Of a stretch of DNA of 36,625 nucleotides, positions 32,028 through 36,625 are shown piece by piece; the stretch's first letter is position 1; each line of letters opens with the position of its first letter. The stretch is from IMG/VR virus record IMGVR_UViG_3300030098_001457, positions 1 to 36,625 of that record; one strand, given 5' to 3'. A program made the position numbers and the translations under genes. This stretch comes from a virus. The notes beneath the pieces were generated by a model. It saw nothing but the letters and a program-made list of their open reading frames with translations, did no database searches and was not told where the DNA came from.

Positions 32028-33236
32028 ATGTCTTTGTCGATAGATTCTTATGGAAAGGTAGCGAAACCAAGGGTTTATGTGGATTATGTGCAGTACCTAA
32101 AGGCTGTAGGGTTAGTTGACAGTTATACAAGCCCAAGCGTATTAAGTTTTGATGCAAGTTTTAACCCTATGGACGCATGGGATTTTAATCCATCTAAAGT
32201 TTCAACTGGGGTAGTTGTGGATAGTGACGTAAAATATATAGCGTTTGGAGTTAATCTAAATTACTACCAAGAAACAAATAAGCCTAGGCAGGTGCAGCAA
32301 TTTATTTCTACTATAAATTATGGTGGAATTTTAAATCACAATTTTGGAGAAATTGGAATAGGTGGAACAACTAGAGATACGCATTTTAAAACAGAGAACC
32401 ACAATGAATCCCAATTAGCTAATTACATGTCGGACTACAGCGATATTCTAGGAGCGAGAAAGTTCCTAGATTTGGGCTCTACTTTATATTCAACGGGTGC
32501 TTGGTCAGGGAGAGAGTTTGAAGATGATGGAGATTTGGCTACTATATCAGGATTTCAATATGGGAACGCTGACAAGATAAAATTGGTATTTAGCTCGCTT
32601 ATTAAATACCCAGACGGTACAAATGAAGGGACATTTTTACAAGGAGAGGAATTAAGGATAGGCTCGGCGACAGTTGGGAGATATTTTGATTTTCCACAAA
32701 ATGCAGATTTGAATGTAAGTCAAACATTTGACTATTCTGGGATAAAATCAAACAAGACAATTTCTGGGGACGAAATGACACAAATTGATTATTATCAGTC
32801 TCCAAACTGGGGAGATTTTGCCCCTTGGACTAATATAGACCTACAGTCATATCAAGATATGGATTTAGATTTAGCTTATGCAGTAAACTATGAAGACAAT
32901 AAGGCAACAAGAAGAACTGGAAGAAGAAGTTTTACTGTGACATTTAGCTATATAGACAAAACTGATATGTTCCCTAAAAACTTTTATAAAAATTTAAGTG
33001 GTGATTATGAACCTATAACAGAAGGCTCTAATTCAGGCTTTACCTTTGATGAAGATGAAAGTATAGTTTCTAGTTTTTTAAATTATACTTTAGGTGGGCA
33101 AATACCATTTATTTTTCAACCAGATAATACAAAAAAAGATTTTGTGATTTGTAGATTAAGTAAATCAAATTCTACAATAAAACAAGTTGCCCCTGGGGTC
33201 TATTCTGTGACGTTTTCGTTTGTAGAGACTTGGTAA
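32028..33236 (+). CDS. Tail protein paralog 2
   Basis: The 402-residue protein is related over its full length to paralog 1 without the inserted domain, and its C-terminal third is related to the partial gene at 2-493. Shared blocks are the VDYVQYLKAVG start, ATVGRYFDFPQNADLNVS (compare SSGRYYDFPYSPDLDVK), NWGDFAPWTNIDL and GGQIPFIFQPDN. AAGGAGATATAAG precedes ATG 32028. It is the last gene of the plus-strand tail operon. Its final 37 nt overlap the last gene of the minus-strand operon. Distal tail or host-recognition role by association. Confidence 0.75.
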   Translation: MSLSIDSYGKVAKPRVYVDYVQYLKAVGLVDSYTSPSVLSFDASFNPMDAWDFNPSKVSTGVVVDSDVKYIAFGVNLNYYQETNKPRQVQQFISTINYGGILNHNFGEIGIGGTTRDTHFKTENHNESQLANYMSDYSDILGARKFLDLGSTLYSTGAWSGREFEDDGDLATISGFQYGNADKIKLVFSSLIKYPDGTNEGTFLQGEELRIGSATVGRYFDFPQNADLNVSQTFDYSGIKSNKTISGDEMTQIDYYQSPNWGDFAPWTNIDLQSYQDMDLDLAYAVNYEDNKATRRTGRRSFTVTFSYIDKTDMFPKNFYKNLSGDYEPITEGSNSGFTFDEDESIVSSFLNYTLGGQIPFIFQPDNTKKDFVICRLSKSNSTIKQVAPGVYSVTFSFVETW

Positions 33237-33580
33237 GCGTCTAGTTGGTCTTTTAATTGCCTTAATCGGCGCATATCCGCAAGGTAATCGTCATACCTAA
33301 TAACTATGTAGGCTTCGCCTCTATCCTCTCTAATAAGCTGACAATCTATAGCATCATCTTTTGGAAATATATACTCTGGTAATCGCTTTCTAATCTTGCA
33401 TTGTATGTGCGTTTCGTCATTGTACTTTTTATCTCCGATAACCATATCAACCTCTGGGTTTAATCCCATAGACCTTCCATCACTACCCCAAGCTCTTTTA
33501 GATGGGATTTCAAATAATTCTGCTTTTTTGCAACAGTCTCTTTCAAATTTGTTGCCCTTAATTTTTGACGGATGGCTCAT
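33200..33580 (-). CDS. PD-(D/E)XK nuclease-like protein
   Basis: The 126-residue protein has the spaced acidic and lysine residues of a PD-(D/E)XK fold: E13 in KGNKFERD, D45 in NPEVDMVIGD and Q60-C-K62 in HIQCK, with an AWGSDGRSMG loop (30-39). Such small phage proteins resemble Holliday junction resolvases or recombination endonucleases. The C-terminal helix is rich in Arg/Lys and Asp. AGGAGAAAA precedes the ATG at 33580. It overlaps the upstream zinc-binding gene by 23 nt and the converging tail gene by 37 nt. Confidence 0.6.
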   Translation of the reverse strand: MSHPSKIKGNKFERDCCKKAELFEIPSKRAWGSDGRSMGLNPEVDMVIGDKKYNDETHIQCKIRKRLPEYIFPKDDAIDCQLIREDRGEAYIVIRYDDYLADMRRLRQLKDQLDAYQVSTNENVTE

Positions 33581-33731
33581 GGTTTTCTCCTATTGGTAAA
33601 TAAACTAATACAAAACAATTACAATTACTACAGCTTAAATTACTTACTATGCCTTCACCTTCCATATCATAATCTTCATAATCATGGTCTCCACCCCAGA
33701 TTAACTCTGTATTGCAATGCCAACAATTCAT
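33558..33731 (-). CDS. 57-aa zinc-binding microprotein
   Basis: The peptide begins MNCWHCNTELIWGGDHDYED, then DMEGEGIVSNLSC and SNCNCFVLVYLP. CxxC at residues 3-6 and Cys34/Cys37 form a zinc-ribbon pattern with a conserved-looking ELIWGGDHD loop. Proteins of this shape are very common in phage genomes, usually of unknown function. GAGGGA is about 8 nt upstream of the ATG at 33731, which overlaps the previous stop by one base. It overlaps the nuclease gene start. Confidence 0.75.
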   Translation of the reverse strand: MNCWHCNTELIWGGDHDYEDYDMEGEGIVSNLSCSNCNCFVLVYLPIGENHEPSVKN

Positions 33732-34162
33732 TATAATTCCCTCAATTCAGTTAATGGCAGCAGTACGAGTTGCGCTAAGTCATCGTCTCCACCCATAACC
33801 ATTCTAGCTTTCTTTTTATTTAAAAAATCTTTAACTATTTCTTTTAGTTCTTTTACCTCGAATACTAAGGTATTTTTAATTTTTCCACACTCTACCAGTA
33901 CATGACACCAGTAGTCTGCTTTTGTTACAGATAAACCAGACAATTCCCCCCTATTTCTCACTTCAATAGCTATATTACCAGTCCTTACCCACATATCAAT
34001 ATCAGATTTAACCTCTATGGCTTTATTGTTCTCTGGAATTATTATATCGTACTCTTTAAAATATCCGTCTATTATCTTTGCTTGGGGGTACTTCTTTTGC
34101 ACTATATTTAAAATATAGTTTTCGTATTCTTTGCCTTCCTCTAAATCTTCCCTAAAGCTCAC
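33731..34162 (-). CDS. PD-(D/E)XK endonuclease-like protein
   Basis: The 143-residue protein shows an ordered restriction-endonuclease-like core: E12/E14 in the first helix, D39 in KEYDIIIP, then E50-V-K52 in AIEVKSD, followed by NIAIEVRNRG and a YWCHVLVE strand. This D-x10-ExK arrangement is typical of small phage endonucleases, which may degrade host DNA or act in recombination. The start is a GTG (34162) overlapping the preceding stop (GTGA). The C-terminal part is basic-helical. It is the second such fold in this operon, distinct from the one at 33200. Confidence 0.65.
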   Translation of the reverse strand: MSFREDLEEGKEYENYILNIVQKKYPQAKIIDGYFKEYDIIIPENNKAIEVKSDIDMWVRTGNIAIEVRNRGELSGLSVTKADYWCHVLVECGKIKNTLVFEVKELKEIVKDFLNKKKARMVMGGDDDLAQLVLLPLTELREL

Positions 34163-34512
34163 TTACCCCACTTATCTTTAGATAAAGCAAGTAACATATT
34201 CGCATAGTTCATCAAATCAATGCAAGTATCTTCTATAGATTCATCAGATACGCTCATATCTTCATTATGGAACATATTTTTCTTGTGGATATTAAGTAGT
34301 CTTTGAATTTTATCGTTCATGCGAATGACAACACCAAGTTGCGATAGGGCTTTGTTTGAGGAGGAGGAAATATCTAATCCTAATTTGATGTTGCCATCCC
34401 CATAATCATCTTGTTTCTTACACCAAAGCTGGTAAGCTCTGTCAAAATTATCCAAAAGTTCAGTAGTACATTGTGGATATTGTTTTTCTATTTTACTTAT
34501 TACATTATTCAT
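34159..34512 (-). CDS. DUF1599 / nucleotide-modification-associated domain 1-like protein
   Basis: The 117-residue helical protein has the pattern of this family: CKKQDDYGDGN (31-41), VVIRMNDKIQRLLNIH (61-76) and DESIEDTCIDLMNYANMLL (90-108). The family is found in phages and linked by comparative genomics to nucleotide modification or MazG-like pyrophosphatase activity; the biochemical role is not established. AAGGAAAAGAA precedes the ATG at 34512. With two DNA methyltransferases in the window it may belong to a nucleotide or DNA modification theme. Confidence 0.7.
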   Translation of the reverse strand: MNNVISKIEKQYPQCTTELLDNFDRAYQLWCKKQDDYGDGNIKLGLDISSSSNKALSQLGVVIRMNDKIQRLLNIHKKNMFHNEDMSVSDESIEDTCIDLMNYANMLLALSKDKWGK

Positions 34513-34603
34513 TTCTTTTCCTTTCTTCTAAGTCTGGGGTGGCTATGCACCAAGTTTCAATTAAGCTCCTTGACCACCCCATCCTCTTTTCGACAAGGCA
34601 CAC
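34505..34603 (-). CDS. Possible 32-aa microprotein across a hairpin
   Basis: A GTG start at 34603 opens 32 codons (MCLVEKRMGWSRSLIETW, then CIATPDLEERKRNE) that end 8 nt inside the DUF1599-like gene, the same overlap style as neighbouring genes. The ribosome site is weak. An internal ATG at 34582 has AGAGG directly adjacent. The reading frame fills the otherwise empty 101-nt gap, and contains a TGGGGTGG/CCACCCCA hairpin. Either coding or a regulatory leader is possible. Confidence 0.35.
   Translation of the reverse strand: MCLVEKRMGWSRSLIETWCIATPDLEERKRNE
34535..34581 (-). promoter_or_regulatory. Hairpin in the leader of the DUF1599-like gene
   Basis: A perfect 8-bp G-C-rich stem (34535-34542 with 34574-34581) encloses 31 nt and holds a 4-bp inner stem (34551-34554 with 34569-34572). 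On the minus strand it ends 22 nt upstream of the ATG at 34512, before the ribosome site. No U-run follows on this strand, so it is not a standard terminator. It may influence mRNA stability or translation, or may merely be part of the possible microprotein gene here. Confidence 0.45.
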
Positions 34604-34613
34604 CTATATGCAC

Positions 34614-34712
34614 CTATAATCTATCCGCTAAATATTCTATTAAATTAACCATTAAAACTATAGCCATGCAAACGACTGCTATTATTATAATGCCACTAAA
34701 TAGTAAAGTCAT
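34614..34712 (-). CDS. 32-aa single-span membrane microprotein
   Basis: The ATG at 34712 is chosen because AAAGAGG lies 7 nt upstream; the longer frame has no better start. The peptide (MTLLFSGIIIIAVVCMAIVL, then MVNLIEYLADRL) is one long hydrophobic span followed by a short polar tail. It probably inserts into the inner membrane. It overlaps the end of the upstream zinc-binding gene by 17 nt. The function is unknown. Confidence 0.6.
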   Translation of the reverse strand: MTLLFSGIIIIAVVCMAIVLMVNLIEYLADRL

Positions 34713-34905
34713 CTTTAAACCTCTTTTTGTTTTTACTGCCATACTCCCTGATAGCACATTTCTCGCAAATAATAAGTTCCTTTTTAGGGTATTTTGGAAG
34801 TATCTCATACGTTTCATATACATATCTAAACTGACCTATATTGTATTTTTTACACATTTTACAAGTAAATGGACTCTTAGGTAATTTTTGCTTTACGTCC
34901 CCCAA
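34696..34905 (-). CDS. 69-aa zinc-finger-like protein
   Basis: The product has two CxxC pairs, CKMC and CEKC, about 30 residues apart with aromatic and basic residues between them (YNIGQFRYVYETYEILPKYP), and a basic C-terminus (YGSKNKKRFKD). This points to a zinc ribbon or finger. TTG 34905 is chosen because AGGAG lies 5 nt upstream. A GTG at 34944 (13 residues longer, AGGAG 7 nt upstream) is possible but would overlap the upstream microprotein by 68 nt. The function is unknown. Confidence 0.65.
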   Translation of the reverse strand: MGDVKQKLPKSPFTCKMCKKYNIGQFRYVYETYEILPKYPKKELIICEKCAIREYGSKNKKRFKDDFTI

Positions 34906-35047
34906 CCTTACTCCTTTGCGATGGAGATAGCTTTGATTTTTCACTTGTATACTCCTCGCCTATCATCATTGCCACATAATATCCATTAGGCATATCTTTA
35001 TATTTATTTCGCCAGTATTTAATTCTTTCCCACAGACCTTTGTTCAT
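34877..35047 (-). CDS. 56-aa microprotein, paralog of the one at 5714-5857
   Basis: AGGAGAGTAA precedes the ATG at 35047. The peptide begins MNKGLWERIKYWRNKYKDMP, then NGYYVAMMIGEEYTSEKSK, with a basic C-terminal tail. It shares 31 of its first 39 residues with the plus-strand microprotein at 5714. The pair shows that the shared 39-residue core is under selection. It directly follows the folded leader 35061-35138, which could control it. The function is unknown. Confidence 0.75.
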   Translation of the reverse strand: MNKGLWERIKYWRNKYKDMPNGYYVAMMIGEEYTSEKSKLSPSQRSKVGGRKAKIT

Positions 35048-35060
35048 TTACTCTCCTATT

Positions 35061-35138
35061 AAAAAAATTGGCTACCCTTGGGAGCTTTATAAGAAAAGTT
35101 TGCAGGTGAAGAAAGGAAGAAACCTGCGTAGGGTAGCC
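35061..35138 (-). promoter_or_regulatory. Three-way-junction RNA with a terminator-like U-run
   Basis: On the minus strand this gap folds into an outer 9-bp perfect stem (35070-35078 with 35130-35138), an inner 6-bp hairpin (35102-35107 with 35122-35127, 14-nt loop) and a second 6-bp hairpin (35083-35088 with 35095-35100, one G-U pair, 6-nt loop). After the outer stem comes AA and seven U residues (35067-35061). Four bases later, AGGAGAG (35051-35057) serves the microprotein. A consensus AAGGAGG (35137-35143) without a nearby start codon overlaps the first bases of the outer stem. It is a candidate transcription attenuator or riboswitch-like element; no known class is recognised. Confidence 0.55.
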
Positions 35139-35149
35139 TCCTTAATATA

Positions 35150-35308
35150 CTATAACTGCGTTATCTTTTCAACTATTTTGTCTATCTCTGCTAGAGTCTT
35201 TTCCGCTATCATGTCATGCTCTGCTATTGCTTTTAATCCTTCTTTAGCAATTTTCATAGCTTCGTATAATATCTCTAGCTCTTGATATATTTTATTCGTC
35301 TCGTTCAT
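35150..35308 (-). CDS. 52-aa helical small protein
   Basis: ATG at 35308 is supported by AGGA about 6 nt upstream; a longer in-frame ATG lies inside the previous gene. The product is a single amphipathic helix pattern (YQELEILYEAMKIAKEGLKA, then MIAEKTLAEIDKIVEKITQL) likely to form a coiled coil. It overlaps the upstream gene by 17 nt. No family is recognised. Confidence 0.6.
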   Translation of the reverse strand: MNETNKIYQELEILYEAMKIAKEGLKAIAEHDMIAEKTLAEIDKIVEKITQL

Positions 35309-35732
35309 ACTTTTCCTGCATTCTTTTAAAAGCTTTTGACATTGCAACCTTCTTTAAATACTCTGGATTATCTTCAGTTTGCATTTGTTCTTTCTGTTCT
35401 ACTTGTATAGTAGGATTCTCCTTACTCATCCAGTTCATTAAAAACTTCTTAAAATCTTTCTTATAATTGCTAGACAACCATAACTTCGCTCTTTTACAAG
35501 CAAAGTCTACATCTATCGCAGGATATGCGCTTTTTAATTCATTATACCACTCGGATTCTGTGGTATTTAGGCTATCAAAAAAATTATCAAGCCTATCTTT
35601 ATAAGGAAGTGCTTTAGCTTGGCTACGCTTGTCATTATTTTTAATATAACGCTCCTGCAACCAAGCAAACACTTTATCTCCGTCAGCTAGATACTGCTTT
35701 CCGTTCTTCTCTATCATAATCTTGATAGACAT
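35292..35732 (-). CDS. Helicase-loader-like protein (DnaT/DnaD-type C-terminal domain)
   Basis: The 146-residue protein has an N-terminal part (MIEKNGKQYLADGDKVFAWL) and a central block, NELKSAYPAIDVDFACKRAK, then LWLSSNYKKDFKKFLMNWMS (residues 65-103), which matches the C-terminal domain common in phage replication or helicase-loader proteins: YPxxDxxxxxxxAxxWLxxN...KxFLxNWL. A winged-helix domain is absent, so it is a short form. It overlaps the upstream gene by one base. It may work with the plus-strand replication protein at 4567. Confidence 0.6.
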   Translation of the reverse strand: MSIKIMIEKNGKQYLADGDKVFAWLQERYIKNNDKRSQAKALPYKDRLDNFFDSLNTTESEWYNELKSAYPAIDVDFACKRAKLWLSSNYKKDFKKFLMNWMSKENPTIQVEQKEQMQTEDNPEYLKKVAMSKAFKRMQEKYERDE

Positions 35733-36073
35733 TAGAAGGGCATCTCTCCTTCTGCTTTAGCAGTTTGAGGTGCTGATTTAACTTGTGGTGCATCAGGGTC
35801 ATACTTCTCCCAGCTCTTTGGAAATAACTTATTCCCAACTTTTGTTTGACCAAATGGCAACTTCCAACCTTTATTATCCTTATCTCTGATTTCGTAAAAG
35901 TCATTACCATCATGCTCTCTCACGCTATAAGCTAGATTTGTTCCCTTTGTTACAGGGTTTATTTCTTGACAAAAGACTTCCTCAAACATAGCAAGCTGCT
36001 TAAATATCTCTTTAACATCTCCCTCTGCTTCTAAACAAAGCCTTTTATTTGGTGACCAGTATTTCACTTTCAT
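35732..36073 (-). CDS. Possible ssDNA-binding-like protein with acidic MPF tail
   Basis: The 113-residue product has a beta-rich N-terminal domain (KYWSPNKRLCLEAEGDVKEI; FEEVFCQEINPVTKG; SVREHDGNDFYEIRDK; WKLPFGQTKV) and ends with a Pro/Ala linker and AEGEMPF. The end resembles the acidic PF tip of single-stranded DNA-binding proteins that recruits partners. The SpoVG-like protein ends in a similar GTMPF. OB-fold identity is not shown by sequence. It sits in an operon with a loader-like protein. It overlaps the upstream gene by 29 nt. Confidence 0.5.
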   Translation of the reverse strand: MKVKYWSPNKRLCLEAEGDVKEIFKQLAMFEEVFCQEINPVTKGTNLAYSVREHDGNDFYEIRDKDNKGWKLPFGQTKVGNKLFPKSWEKYDPDAPQVKSAPQTAKAEGEMPF

Positions 36074-36539
36074 TTGTTTTCTCCTTTACTAGTTGTAAAT
36101 TACTTGCTTTTCTATTAAAATTATCAATTATCTTTATTAATCTATGGTTGGCGTCAAAAGCGAAATAAGGTCGTTGAGACTTATCAAACCATTTTTCAGA
36201 TTCACTATTAGAATATGCTGTGGTATTTATATTAAAATTGACCTTTCTATCTTGCACGTATTCCATGATGGCTACAATATAAAAATTAGCTACATAGTTT
36301 AAACTTTCTCTATTTATGATTGTATACCTTTTTATAAATAAATTAAATATATCAAGTATTTCATTTGATGTATGTAAATCTAGAAGTCCATACATAACGT
36401 TTCGTGTATCTTGATAATCCTCATCATCCTTTAATGTCTGCTTATCTATATTTGTTTGTGCTTTTTGTAAAAAATCCTCTACATAATTTTCATTTTCCTG
36501 TGGGGTGAATCGCTCTGCAAACATATCTCCTAAATTCAT
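36045..36539 (-). CDS. 164-aa hypothetical protein
   Basis: AAGGAAGAG lies 5-6 nt upstream of the ATG at 36539. The protein is acidic at its N-terminus (MNLGDMFAERFTPQENENYV), helical in its centre (NEILDIFNLFIKRYTIINRE; VANFYIVAIMEYVQDR) and ends with a Lys/Arg-rich helix. No family is recognised. It heads the ordered part of the minus-strand operon, directly before the possible ssDNA-binding protein. Confidence 0.6.
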   Translation of the reverse strand: MNLGDMFAERFTPQENENYVEDFLQKAQTNIDKQTLKDDEDYQDTRNVMYGLLDLHTSNEILDIFNLFIKRYTIINRESLNYVANFYIVAIMEYVQDRKVNFNINTTAYSNSESEKWFDKSQRPYFAFDANHRLIKIIDNFNRKASNLQLVKEKTNESEILVTK

Positions 36540-36551
36540 TGCGCTCTTCCT

Positions 36552-36611
36552 TTATATTTTTTCTATAATAATTTTATTATTTTCTACTTTTATATTGACT
36601 TGTTCTGACAT
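36552..36611 (-). CDS. Possible 19-aa leader peptide
   Basis: An ATG at 36611 opens 19 codons (MSEQVNIKVENNKIIIEKI) that stop 12 nt before the next gene. The ribosome site (TTGGAAA) is weak. The peptide alternates polar and hydrophobic residues as in a beta strand. It could be a leader or the first gene of the operon, but it is short and lies at the window edge. Confidence 0.3.
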   Translation of the reverse strand: MSEQVNIKVENNKIIIEKI

Positions 36612-36625
36612 TTTCCAACCTAATA

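Noticed and set aside
33225-33275. Terminator between the converging operons
   Set aside because: Only a 4-bp AGAC/GTCT pairing is visible, without a proper U-run; too weak to call.
33396-33599. Plus-strand open frame after the last tail gene
   Set aside because: It is antisense to the nuclease and zinc-binding genes, which have recognisable motifs and strong leaders.
34411-34884. 157-residue plus-strand open frame
   Set aside because: It lies antisense to several short minus-strand genes with good leaders and overlaps; it has no ribosome site and a Phe/Ser/Thr-rich mirror composition.
36585-36620. Plus-strand promoter with TTGACT near the window end
   Set aside because: The TTTATATTGACTT stretch repeats one at 11505-11517, but no adequate -10 box follows and it lies within a possible minus-strand leader peptide.
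1-36625. tRNA genes, CRISPR arrays, insertion sequences, integrase or attachment sites
   Set aside because: No cloverleaf, no regularly spaced direct repeats, no transposase and no integrase or repressor could be recognised; the zinc ribbon at 14520 resembles one from IS1 but is part of a phosphoesterase.

Overview
The window is most of the genome of a low-GC, tailed (siphovirus-type) phage, probably from an aquatic environment. It holds a full head-packaging-tail gene series with a long tape measure and a frameshifted tail chaperone. Small replication, recombination and DNA-methylation genes sit at both ends. No integrase, repressor, tRNA or CRISPR array is visible. The host is not named by the sequence. 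Two clues are strong Shine-Dalgarno leaders (AGGAGAGT or AGGAGATAAT before many genes), which argue against Bacteroidetes, and GCTDPAATNYNPD-type repeats plus a dockerin-like tail end on the tail-tip protein, features common in secreted proteins of marine FCB-group bacteria such as Marinimicrobia. The host lineage is inference only.

Layout, plus strand. 1-493 is the end of a tail protein whose start lies outside the window, followed by an intrinsic terminator (533-572). 696-5403 carries small Cys-rich and membrane microproteins, an ERF/Rad52-like recombination protein, a protein with an RNA-polymerase-alpha-CTD-like end, a SpoVG-like protein, a C5 cytosine methyltransferase, a winged-helix protein and a replication initiator/loader-like protein. 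5407-5490 is a strongly folded RNA leader. 5491-7486 holds microproteins, a RusA resolvase and a ParB-methyltransferase fusion. 7464-13378 is the packaging and head block: small and large terminase, portal, MuF-like protein, Mu gpG-like protein, scaffold and major capsid, closed by a hairpin terminator at 13391-13418. 13433-19833 holds capsid accessory proteins, an M15-type endolysin, a metallophosphoesterase, holin-like proteins, three large beta-rich virion proteins and a 27-residue AT-hook-like peptide. 19836-33236 is the connector and tail block: gp36-like connector, tail completion, tail tube, G/GT chaperones with a predicted -1 frameshift, 838-aa tape measure, 1455-aa tail tip protein and two long paralogous tail proteins related to the partial one at position 1.

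Layout, minus strand. 33200-36611 is a tightly overlapping, leftward operon of about 13 small genes: a helicase-loader-like protein, a possible ssDNA-binding protein ending in MPF, two PD-(D/E)XK nucleases, a DUF1599-type nucleotide-modification-associated protein, zinc-binding microproteins and a membrane peptide. It converges on the tail operon with a 37-bp overlap. It also contains two folded leaders (34535-34581 and 35061-35138) and a second copy of a microprotein encoded at 5714 on the other strand.

The most unusual points are the structured leaders, the duplicated microprotein, the dockerin-like end of the tail tip, the carbohydrate-binding-like insertion in one of three tail paralogs, the AT-hook micropeptide and the well-formed frameshift signal.
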